This document shows positions 1 to 7,271 of a stretch of 42,348 nucleotides of DNA, one piece after another. The notes under the pieces are model-generated. The model did not search any database. It had not been told where the DNA came from and was given only the letters and a program-made list of their open reading frames with translations. Within the stretch, counting starts at the first letter, position 1. Each line of letters begins with the position of its first letter. Position numbers and translations under genes: made by a program. The DNA is taken from contig NZ_JAIPUT010000039.1 of the NCBI RefSeq assembly GCF_020055635.1, forward strand, positions 1 through 42,348, read 5' to 3'. Source of the DNA: Marivita sp. (GTDB lineage Bacteria > Pseudomonadota > Alphaproteobacteria > Rhodobacterales > Rhodobacteraceae).

Positions 1-150
1 CGCAATCTTTTCTCTGTCCCAGCTCGCCGCCGTTCCGCTCTCACCATCCGCTACCATCGGCTCGAAGCATTCGAAGCGTGGAAATCCGCGGCACATGCCG
101 CTTGATCAACGACCGGAATGCAACTTGCAAACTCGGCGAGTTAACGTGAC
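1..150 (-). repeat. Dispersed repeat, copy 1
   Basis: Read on the minus strand, this stretch matches 37621-37770 on the plus strand along its whole length, by eye at roughly two thirds to three quarters identity with a few one-base gaps. The best block contains GATCAAGCGGCA and TGCTTCGAGCCGATGGTA. A perfect palindrome GCGGCACATGCCGC lies at 88-101 and is kept in the other copy with changed centre bases. The copy runs to the window edge, so its full extent is unknown. No recognisable protein is encoded. It could be a degenerate insertion-sequence end or a structured intergenic repeat. Confidence 0.65.
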
Positions 151-291
151 AACACCCTTTCTCCAGCTTGTGCCTCAGGGGCGTGATCGGAAACTTTCTT
201 CTCAAGATCTGGAATGATTGTTCTGGATATGTCTTAATCGCGGCAAGAGTCGCCGCGTTACGCGGCAGATACAAACAACAGAGAGGTCGAC

Positions 292-1866
292 ATGTTCAAA
301 GCCACGCTTCCTGCAACCGCACTTGCCTTAGGCACCACAGTGCTTTGCGCCTTGCCCGCCGGAGCCGAAAGCTTCCGTTGGGCCGGAACGACGGACCCAC
401 AGACGATGGACCCTCACGCCGTGAACGCCACGCCGGTGCTGTCCTTCCTGAACAACGTCTATGAAGGCCTTGTCCGTCGCGGACCGGACATGGCGATTCA
501 GCCGTCGCTCTCCACGTCATGGGAGGCTCTTCCCGATGGCGCAGGGTGGCGGTTCTCACTGCGCGAGGGCGTGACCTTTCACGATGGTGCCCCGTTCAAT
601 GCCGACGACGTCATCTTCTCTTATGAGCGTGCCATTTCGGAACCGTCCGACGTGAAATCCTGGTTCGCCAACATCACCGAGGTCGTCAAGGTCGACGACA
701 CCACTGTCGATTTCATGACAACAGCTCCCGATCCCCTATTTCCGGGCTCAATTGCGAACTTCATGATCCTCGACGCTGACTGGGCCGCCGAAAATGACGC
801 CGAGGTTCCGGCGCGCGACGCGGAGAACCACGCCACGCGCAACACGAATGGCACCGGACCGTTTGTGCTGACCGCCCGCGACCCGGGCATCCGCACCGAG
901 CTGACCCCGAATGAAGCCTGGTGGGACACCGCAGAGCACAACCTGACTGAGGCCGTTTTCACGCCTATCGGCAACCCCGCCACGGGTCTGGCTGCCCTCT
1001 TGTCAGGGGAGATCGATTTCATTTCCCCGATTCCGCTTCAGGACGTAGAGCAGGTTGAAAGCCGCGACGGCTTCAAGGTTCTGACAGGGCTTGAAACGCG
1101 AGTCATCATGCTGGGCTTTGGCCACGATCACGATGCTCTGCGCTATTCCGAGGATATCACCGAAGAGAATCCGTTTCTTGACGTTCAGGTGCGTGAAGCC
1201 GTCGCCAAGGCAATCGACGTGGACACCATCGACCGCGTGATCATGCGCGGTGCCGCCGAACCTGCCAGCCAGCTTTTGCCCGCGGGCCTGTCGGGCTATT
1301 CCGAGGACCATGCAGATCGCCCCGAATTCGATCCCGAAGCTGCGAAGGAACTGTTGGCCGCGGCCGGCTATCCTGACGGATTCTCGTTCGGCCTCATGTG
1401 CCCCAATGACCGCTACATCAACGACGAAGCGGTGTGCCGCGCCGTGGCCTCCATGCTTGCTCGCATCGGCCTGGACGCGAACGTCAACGCCATGCCGGTG
1501 CGCGGATACTGGGACGAGCTTCGGGCTGACAATTTCGATATGTACATGCTGGGCTGGTCGCCCGGCACGTTCGATGCCGAGCATCCGATCCGCTTTTTAG
1601 CACATACCCCGACAGAGCGTTTGGGAACCTGGAACTTTGGCGGATACTCCAATCCACAGATCGACGACATGCTGGCGCCGATCCAGCAGGAAATCGACGC
1701 GGAGGCCCGTCAGGACATGCTGGAAGAGGTCGCCGGTATCCTTCAGGACGATGTGGCCTACGTTCCCCTGTATACCGAGCCGTTGATCTGGGCGATGAAG
1801 GAAAATATCGACGTCGTACAGCGCCCTGACAACTTCTTCATGTTGCGCTGGGTCGAAGTGAACTGA
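292..1866 (+). CDS. Dipeptide/oligopeptide-type ABC transporter substrate-binding protein
   Basis: This 524-residue protein is a periplasmic binding protein of the SBP_bac_5 family (DppA/OppA type) that delivers a peptide-like or other substrate to the permeases encoded just downstream. Residues 1-25 form a Sec signal peptide ending in AGA, followed by the typical mature start FRWAGTTDPQTMDPHA. The length is normal for the family. The start is supported by a GAGAGG ribosome site a few bases upstream. It is the first gene of a four-gene importer operon, with only 26 bp to the first permease gene. The family also carries nickel, haem and opines, so the substrate is not certain. The binding-protein assignment itself is secure. 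Confidence 0.93.
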   Translation: MFKATLPATALALGTTVLCALPAGAESFRWAGTTDPQTMDPHAVNATPVLSFLNNVYEGLVRRGPDMAIQPSLSTSWEALPDGAGWRFSLREGVTFHDGAPFNADDVIFSYERAISEPSDVKSWFANITEVVKVDDTTVDFMTTAPDPLFPGSIANFMILDADWAAENDAEVPARDAENHATRNTNGTGPFVLTARDPGIRTELTPNEAWWDTAEHNLTEAVFTPIGNPATGLAALLSGEIDFISPIPLQDVEQVESRDGFKVLTGLETRVIMLGFGHDHDALRYSEDITEENPFLDVQVREAVAKAIDVDTIDRVIMRGAAEPASQLLPAGLSGYSEDHADRPEFDPEAAKELLAAAGYPDGFSFGLMCPNDRYINDEAVCRAVASMLARIGLDANVNAMPVRGYWDELRADNFDMYMLGWSPGTFDAEHPIRFLAHTPTERLGTWNFGGYSNPQIDDMLAPIQQEIDAEARQDMLEEVAGILQDDVAYVPLYTEPLIWAMKENIDVVQRPDNFFMLRWVEVN

Positions 1867-1878
1867 TCGGGCAGTACT

Positions 1879-1902
1879 GGCGAGATGGCGAGATGGCGAG
1901 AT
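1879..1902 (+). repeat. Three tandem copies of GGCGAGAT across a start codon
   Basis: The octamer GGCGAGAT occurs three times without mismatch. The permease start codon at 1893 lies inside the array and a second, out-of-frame ATG lies at 1885. Gain or loss of one unit would change the leader or start region by 8 bp. Confidence 0.8.
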
Positions 1903-2867
1903 TCATACTGAAGCGGCTGGTCCAGTCCATCTTTGTTATGCTGGCCGTGGCGTTTCTCGCTTTCTCCCTGTTCCGCTTCGTCGGGGACCCGATCAGCCAG
2001 ATGACCGGTGTCGAGACATCTGTTGAAGACCAGGAAAGGCTGCGTGAAGAGCTGGGGCTGAACGATCCCTTCGTGGTGCAGTTCATCCGGTTCACCGGAG
2101 ACATTCTGCGGGGCGACTTCGGCTACTCCTTTCGCACGCGCGAACCGATCGATGAGATGCTGCTGACCCGGCTGCCCGCGACGCTGGAGCTGGGCACTGT
2201 GGCGCTGATGATCTCCCTGGTCGCGGGAATACCGGCCGGTGTCTATACCGCGCTCAGGCCAAGGGGCATCTTCAGCCAGTCGATCCTGATCGGCACCCTG
2301 ATCGGTGTCTCGATCCCGACCTTCGTCATCGGTATCCTTTTGATCTTTCTATTCGGGGTCCAGCTTGGCTGGCTTCCGACCTACGGTCGCGGTGGTACGG
2401 TGGAAATTGGCTGGTGGCGGTCCTCGTTCCTTACGGTCGAAGGCTGGAGATCGCTGGTACTCCCTGCCCTGACGTTGGGGCTGTTCCAGCTGACATTGAC
2501 GATGCGGTTGGTGCGGGCTCAGATGATGGAGGTCATGCGGACGGATCACATCCGCTTTGCCATAGCGCGGGGCGTGCCTTGGCGCAGTATCCGCTATCGC
2601 CACGCGCTGGCCAACACCATGATCCCGGTCATCACGATCATCGGCTTGCAGTTCGGTGGCGTGATCGCCTTTTCGATCGTGACGGAAAGCGTGTTCCAGT
2701 GGCCGGGCATGGGTCTTCTCTTTCTGGAATCGATCCGCTTCGTCGATATCCCGGTCATGAGCGTCTATCTCGTCGTGATCGCCTTCTTCTTCGTGTTGAT
2801 CAATCTGCTGGTGGATCTTCTTTACTTCGCCATTGACCCGCGACTGCGCGTGCGCGAAAGCGCCTGA
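1893..2867 (+). CDS. Peptide-type ABC transporter permease (DppB-like)
   Basis: This 324-residue inner-membrane permease belongs to the BPD_transp_1 family, DppB/OppB branch. The first membrane helix spans about residues 9-29, followed by the periplasmic segment with the typical LNDPFVVQFIRFTGDILRGD stretch. Further helices lead to the cytoplasmic EAA-type coupling loop near residues 220-245 (ARGVPWRSIRYRHALANT) that contacts the ATPase. It ends in a typical FAIDPRLR tail. The stop overlaps the start of the next permease gene as TGATG, so the two are translationally coupled. ATG 1893 is preferred because ATG 1885 is out of frame. Together with the DppC-like partner it should form the membrane channel of the importer. 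Confidence 0.92.
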   Translation: MARFILKRLVQSIFVMLAVAFLAFSLFRFVGDPISQMTGVETSVEDQERLREELGLNDPFVVQFIRFTGDILRGDFGYSFRTREPIDEMLLTRLPATLELGTVALMISLVAGIPAGVYTALRPRGIFSQSILIGTLIGVSIPTFVIGILLIFLFGVQLGWLPTYGRGGTVEIGWWRSSFLTVEGWRSLVLPALTLGLFQLTLTMRLVRAQMMEVMRTDHIRFAIARGVPWRSIRYRHALANTMIPVITIIGLQFGGVIAFSIVTESVFQWPGMGLLFLESIRFVDIPVMSVYLVVIAFFFVLINLLVDLLYFAIDPRLRVRESA

Positions 2868-3772
2868 TGCTGACCCGTCTTGTCCAGTCCGAAGGCATCT
2901 GGCTGTTTACGCGCAGCCCTGCCGCGATGCTTGCCGCTGTCGTCACGATCGTGATCGTGACCGGCGCGCTGTTCGCTCCCTGGATCGCCCCGACCGACCC
3001 TTATGACCTGTCGTCGTTTTCGCTGATCGACGGCCTGTTGCCCCCAGCGTGGGAGGAAGGCGCCGATCCGCGCTTTCTGCTTGGCACGGACGACCAAGGA
3101 CGCGACCTGCTGTCGTCGATCCTTTATGGCGCCCGGCTATCGCTGGGAATTGCCGCCGTCGCGATGGCAGTCGCACTGGTGCTGGGCGTCAGCCTCGGGC
3201 TGGCCGCGGGATATCTCGGCGGACGCTTCGATGCTGTCGTGATGCGGATCGCGGATGTACAGTTGGCACTTCCGGCGATCCTGACCGCATTGCTTATCGA
3301 TGGCATTTCGCGGGGGATCCTGCCCGCCGCCCTGCACGACGACCTGCGACTGGCCGTCATCACGCTGGCGATCGCACTATCGCTCTGGGTCAATTTTGCA
3401 CGCACGGCGCGGGCCTCGGTCTTTGTCGAGCGCAACAAGGATTACGTTTCGGCCGCAATCATGATGGGCCAGCACCCGGTTCGGATCATGCTGCGGCACA
3501 TCCTGCCGAATATCGTCGGACCGCTGCTTGTCATTGCGACAGTCGATCTGGCATCAGCCATTCTGCTTGAAGCGACGCTATCCTTCCTGGGGGTCGGCCT
3601 TCCCGCAGATTCACCGTCTCTCGGGACATTGATCCGGATCGGCATGCAATATCTGCTCTCGGGTGAATGGTGGATCCTGTGGATTCCCACCGTCTTTCTG
3701 GTCGTTTTGGTCGTGGCGATCAATCTGTTAGGTGACTTTCTCCGTGATCTCTTCAATCCGAGTCTGCGCTGA
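2867..3772 (+). CDS. Peptide-type ABC transporter permease (DppC-like)
   Basis: This 301-residue inner-membrane permease is the DppC/OppC-type partner of the preceding gene. An N-terminal helix is followed by the family motif LGTDDQGRDLLSS, multiple membrane helices, and the EAA coupling loop GQHPVRIMLRHILPNIVGP near residues 200-222. The carboxyl end, GDFLRDLFNPSLR, is typical. Its ATG overlaps the stop of the DppB-like gene and its own TGA overlaps the ATG of the ATPase gene, so three proteins of one complex are made from coupled frames. Nothing is unusual in length or motif order. Confidence 0.92.
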   Translation: MLTRLVQSEGIWLFTRSPAAMLAAVVTIVIVTGALFAPWIAPTDPYDLSSFSLIDGLLPPAWEEGADPRFLLGTDDQGRDLLSSILYGARLSLGIAAVAMAVALVLGVSLGLAAGYLGGRFDAVVMRIADVQLALPAILTALLIDGISRGILPAALHDDLRLAVITLAIALSLWVNFARTARASVFVERNKDYVSAAIMMGQHPVRIMLRHILPNIVGPLLVIATVDLASAILLEATLSFLGVGLPADSPSLGTLIRIGMQYLLSGEWWILWIPTVFLVVLVVAINLLGDFLRDLFNPSLR

Positions 3773-5472
3773 TGCTGACGATCGAACACCTGTCAGTCCG
3801 GTTCCGAGACCGATTTGGCGCCACGATGGCTGTCGAGGACGTGTCGCTTGATGTGCGCCCGGCAGAGATCCACGGACTCGTCGGTGAATCGGGGGCCGGG
3901 AAATCCACCATTGGAGCCGCGATCATGGGACTTCTTCCCGCCGCGGGCGAGATCACCGCGGGGCGCATGACCCTTGGCAAAACCGACCTGCGGACGCTGT
4001 CTCCTGTTGCGGCGCACCGTATGCGCGGCAAACGGATATCGATGATCTTTCAGGATCCGCAGACCAGCCTTAACCCGCTGATGACGATCGAGGATCAGTT
4101 GATCGAAACGATCCTCGCGCATGAACACCTGTCGCTCGATGACGCGCGGAGACGGGCCGTTGGGCTGCTGGAAGAAATCGGTATTGCCAATGCCGCAACG
4201 CGCATCAAGGCCTACCCGCACCAATTTTCCGGTGGCATGCGCCAGCGCGTCGTGATTGCGCTGGCATTGTGCACGAACCCCGAACTGATCATCGCGGACG
4301 AGCCCACGACAGCGCTCGACGTCGCGGTGCAGGCGCAGGTTCTGGACCTGATCCAGAAGCTCGCGCGAACGCGGCAGGTCGGTTTCATTCTTATCACGCA
4401 CGATATCGGCGTGATTGCGCAGGTCTCGGACCGGGTGACGGTTCTGCGGGGTGGTCGGGTGATGGAACAGGGAGCAACGCGGCGTATTCTGGGCCAGCCG
4501 GAACATCCCTATACCCAAGCGCTGATGGCCGCCGTGCCGCCGCTTGACCGCAAGCTCGAAAATTTCCACCTTCCCAAGGTCGCGGGCGAAACAGCCGATG
4601 CAGCGGATGCAGCCCAGGCCAGAGAAGCCGAGGACTGGCTTTTGTCGGGGATCGGCGGGGGCGGGCCGGCGCTGGACGTGCAGAACATCACCGTGCGCTT
4701 TGGTGGAGAACGGAAGGGCTTTTTTGCCGCGCGCGAGGAGTTCGTGGCGCTGGACGCGGTATCGCTGGGGGTCAGACCCGGCTCCGTCATGGGTCTGGTC
4801 GGCGAAAGCGGTTCGGGGAAATCCACCCTGGCCAAGGTCATCGCGGCGCTGGTCCAGCCCGCAGAGGGTGAGATGCGACTGGACGACGTTCCATTGGCAC
4901 CGATGCGCTCGAGGCGCAGAGGTGATGCGTCGCGGCGGCTGATCCAGATGATTTTTCAGGACCCCTATTCCAGCCTGAATTCCCGACATCGGGTGATCGA
5001 CGTGCTGACCGAACCTCTCTGGCTCTTCGGTCTGGAAAAGGACCAGCGCCGCCGCGAAAGGCTGGCAGAAGCCATGCTGGCCCTCGTCGGCCTTCCCGCT
5101 CAGTCCCTGGATCGTTATCCGCACCAGTTTTCGGGTGGCCAGCGGCAACGGATCGCGGTGGCGCGGGCGCTTCTGTCGCGGCCCGGTCTGCTGATCTGCG
5201 ACGAACCCACCAGTGCACTTGACGTGTCCATACAGGCGCAAGTGCTCAACCTGTTAAAGGACCTTCAGACCCGGTTCGGCCTTACCACTATTTTCATCAG
5301 CCACGATCTCGCCGTGGTCCGGCAGATGTCGAATGACATCGCGGTCCTGAAGGACGGAAAGCTGGTCGAAACGGGTCCGTCCGAGGCGTTCTTCGCCGGC
5401 CCGAAAGCCGCCTACTCTCGCGATCTTCTGGCACAAACGCCGGCGATCAGATTCGACAAGTCCGGCACCTGA
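3772..5472 (+). CDS. Fused double ATP-binding protein of peptide-type ABC importer (DppD-DppF fusion)
   Basis: This 566-residue cytoplasmic protein carries two complete ABC ATPase domains that are separate DppD and DppF proteins in many bacteria. Domain 1 has Walker A GESGAGKST near residue 40, signature FSGGMRQR and Walker B LIIADEPTTALD. Domain 2 starts near residue 300 and has GESGSGKST near 342, FSGGQRQR and LLICDEPTSALD. Both keep the FQDP segment (FQDPQTSLNP and FQDPYSSLN) typical of the peptide/nickel family, and the linker after domain 1 has the usual oligopeptide C-terminal region. Both sites look catalytically intact. It closes the operon and should power the two upstream permeases. 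Confidence 0.93.
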   Translation: MLTIEHLSVRFRDRFGATMAVEDVSLDVRPAEIHGLVGESGAGKSTIGAAIMGLLPAAGEITAGRMTLGKTDLRTLSPVAAHRMRGKRISMIFQDPQTSLNPLMTIEDQLIETILAHEHLSLDDARRRAVGLLEEIGIANAATRIKAYPHQFSGGMRQRVVIALALCTNPELIIADEPTTALDVAVQAQVLDLIQKLARTRQVGFILITHDIGVIAQVSDRVTVLRGGRVMEQGATRRILGQPEHPYTQALMAAVPPLDRKLENFHLPKVAGETADAADAAQAREAEDWLLSGIGGGGPALDVQNITVRFGGERKGFFAAREEFVALDAVSLGVRPGSVMGLVGESGSGKSTLAKVIAALVQPAEGEMRLDDVPLAPMRSRRRGDASRRLIQMIFQDPYSSLNSRHRVIDVLTEPLWLFGLEKDQRRRERLAEAMLALVGLPAQSLDRYPHQFSGGQRQRIAVARALLSRPGLLICDEPTSALDVSIQAQVLNLLKDLQTRFGLTTIFISHDLAVVRQMSNDIAVLKDGKLVETGPSEAFFAGPKAAYSRDLLAQTPAIRFDKSGT

Positions 5473-5581
5473 ATGTTCAGCTTCTGGCATACGGTGAAAC
5501 GACTACCCTTGTGAGGGGCTCCACACACGAATTCGGGCATAGTGCGCCGCGCTTGGGCGGTCAAAGCACGGCGCTTTCGGA

Positions 5582-6148
5582 TCAATCAACCTTGTAAGGC
5601 GCGAACACATCATCCACCGGCGTTCCGGCCAGATGATTGGTGTAGTTCGAGAACGTTTTGCACGCGATGGCCAACACAACACCCAGCACCTGTTTTTCGC
5701 TGTAACCCGCGGAAATAAATCTATCTACTGCGGCTTTTCCCGGGGTACCGCGCGACACAACCATAGCCTCGGTGAACTTTGCCACGGCATCCAGCTTTGC
5801 TTCAGGCAGGTCGCCTCCGTCGCGCAGTGCCTTCAGGCTGTCGGCGGGCACGCCCGATTTCTTGTCGGCGATCATCGAGTGAGCAGCGGTACAGTAGGTG
5901 CAACCGTTAATCCGACTGATGGTCAGAAACACCGTTTCCTGTTCGGCCGGAGTGAAGCCGGATGTCTCGCGGAAGGATTTGTAGGTGCTCAGATACCCGT
6001 CCAGAACACCCGGCAGATTGGCCATGTAGGTATACATGTTTGGCACAAAGCCGAGGCCAGCCTTTGCTCCGGCCAGAAGCTCTTTGGCCTCGCCTTCCGC
6101 GTTTTCGAGAGTGGTTGGCGACATGTCGATCAAGGGTTCGCGGCTCAT
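5582..6148 (-). CDS. AhpD/carboxymuconolactone decarboxylase-family protein
   Basis: This 188-residue protein resembles peroxidase-related AhpD-like enzymes, which use a CxxC pair for thiol-based peroxide reduction. The motif CTYCTAAH gives Cys83, Cys86 and His90, the typical CxxCxxxH centre. A MYTYMANLPGVLDGYL stretch near residue 38 is also family-like. ATG 6148 is chosen because GGAG lies just upstream of it, whereas ATG 6160 has no ribosome site. It diverges from a TetR regulator gene, and two palindromes lie between them, so that regulator probably controls it. The physiological role (peroxide or electrophile defence) is inferred from the family. Confidence 0.85.
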   Translation of the reverse strand: MSREPLIDMSPTTLENAEGEAKELLAGAKAGLGFVPNMYTYMANLPGVLDGYLSTYKSFRETSGFTPAEQETVFLTISRINGCTYCTAAHSMIADKKSGVPADSLKALRDGGDLPEAKLDAVAKFTEAMVVSRGTPGKAAVDRFISAGYSEKQVLGVVLAIACKTFSNYTNHLAGTPVDDVFAPYKVD

Positions 6149-6166
6149 GAGAGACTCCATTTTTTA

Positions 6167-6180
6167 AGAATGATCATTCT
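6167..6180. promoter_or_regulatory. Perfect palindrome upstream of AhpD-like gene
   Basis: AGAATGATCATTCT is a perfect 14-bp palindrome 19 bp upstream of the chosen AhpD-like start and within the divergent promoter region. It is a candidate operator for the adjacent TetR protein. Confidence 0.5.
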
Positions 6181-6213
6181 GTATATTGCGGAAATCGGGA
6201 ATGACAGTTATTT

Positions 6214-6231
6214 TTGAAACGATCCGTTCAA
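6214..6231. promoter_or_regulatory. Palindrome upstream of tetR-type gene
   Basis: TTGAAACGATCCGTTCAA has arms TTGAA/TTCAA around a central GATC, 14 bp upstream of the TetR ATG at 6246. It is a second candidate operator, possibly for autoregulation. Its position argues against the longer 6186 start for the regulator. Confidence 0.4.
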
Positions 6232-6245
6232 AAAAGGGTGAGACC

Positions 6246-6860
6246 ATGCAACCCCTCACAAACGCACCACGACCGCGCGGTCGCCCACGGGGCTTCAAAA
6301 TCGACCAAGCGCTGGATGCAGCGGTGCACGTCTTCTGGCAAGAGGGCTACAACGGAGCTTCGATCGACAGGCTTTGCCGTGAAACGGAAATGCCCCGTGC
6401 CAGTCTTTACCAAGAATATGGCGGCAAGGAGGGTCTGTTTCTGGCCGCCATCGCCCATTACGTCGAAACACGGCTGGGTCCGGTGGCGCAGTCACTCGGC
6501 CCGGTGGGGACACTCGAAGAGGACCTGACTGCATTTTTTGAGGCAGTCGTGACATTGGCCACGCTCGACAGCCGCACCCCCGGCTGTTTGATTTCGTGCG
6601 TTCTGGCCGAAGTCGCGGGTGCAAACGGAACTTTTCGGCAGGAATTGAAAACTCGTTTCGCCGCTCTTGAAGATCGTATCGCGCAACGCCTTGAACATGA
6701 CGGCATTGGCGTCGAACCGAAGGACCAAACCGCGTTGGCGGGTATGCTTGCCGCAATAGCCCGGGGCATCATGCTGCGTGCGCGGTCGGGTGCATCTTCC
6801 GCAGACCTGCACCCAATCGCCGAAGCAGCTGTCCAATGCGCGATCGCGAGAGGACGCTAA
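6246..6860 (+). CDS. TetR/AcrR-family transcriptional regulator
   Basis: This 204-residue protein begins with the RPRGRPRGF arm common in this family. A helix-turn-helix follows at about residues 15-60 (GYNGASIDRLCRETEMPRAS then LYQEYGGKEGLF). The rest is a helical ligand domain containing TPGCLISCVLAEVA, as in TetR proteins with TetR_C-type domains. The start at 6246 is preferred over 6186 because GGGTGAG lies just upstream and a palindrome would otherwise fall inside the gene. It is divergent from the AhpD-like gene, and a repressor of that gene and of itself is the simplest reading. The inducer is unknown. Confidence 0.88.
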   Translation: MQPLTNAPRPRGRPRGFKIDQALDAAVHVFWQEGYNGASIDRLCRETEMPRASLYQEYGGKEGLFLAAIAHYVETRLGPVAQSLGPVGTLEEDLTAFFEAVVTLATLDSRTPGCLISCVLAEVAGANGTFRQELKTRFAALEDRIAQRLEHDGIGVEPKDQTALAGMLAAIARGIMLRARSGASSADLHPIAEAAVQCAIARGR

Positions 6861-7084
6861 GACCTATCCAAGATGAGAGATACCAATGGCTTTTTCATCA
6901 AGGAGGTTTCGCTATTGAACAACCAGGGAGTTTCAGCGCGATTAAGCGGAGGACAAACCCGCAACCGAATTATCCAACCTAAAACTCATATCGACACCGG
7001 TCGCCCCGAATGGCGGGCGATACGGCCTCGCGCTAACCCGCCTATGGGCGAGTCGGTCCTCCGGGTTCGCGGCGCGCGACAAGG

Positions 7085-7271
7085 GTGGGCTGGGCCGTGG
7101 TTGTTGTCATCACCGCGCTGCAAATTGTTGTCACCTATTTGCCACCGCTCAGCGCCATCTTGGGCAAAAGCGGTTCCGCTGATGAATGGCCCTCCGATCG
7201 TGCCAATCGGCGTTGCCTTCTCTGCGCTGACTGAAATCGAGAAACGGATCCGACTGGGAGTTTACTCATGA
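7085..7271 (+). pseudogene. C-terminal relic of a P-type cation-transporting ATPase, frameshifted
   Basis: In the frame beginning at 7085 the DNA reads VGWAVVVVITALQIVVTYLP then PLSAILGKSG..DEW. This is the last membrane helices of a P2-type cation ATPase (Cation_ATPase_C). After the tryptophan at 7187-7189 the homology continues in the frame of 7191 as IVPIGVAFSALTEIEKRIR, the usual end of the family. A single-base frameshift at about 7190-7197 therefore separates the two parts, and everything upstream of about 7085 is missing. The ancestral stop TGA (7269-7271) overlaps the PHA synthase ATG as ATGA, so the two genes were once coupled. A strong AAGGAGG with a TTG at 6915 opens a frame into this region, but its peptide is not ATPase-like. 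Confidence 0.75.

Noticed and set aside
3793-5241. Long minus-strand open frame of 482 codons across the double ATPase gene
   Set aside because: It is a shadow of the plus-strand gene, which has perfect ABC motifs throughout. The minus-strand peptide has no family features.
6873-7271. 132-codon frame between the tetR-type gene and phaC, with AAGGAGG before a TTG
   Set aside because: Its first half has no similarity to anything I know, and its last 24 codons are the ATPase relic in one of its two frames. The overall frame looks accidental.
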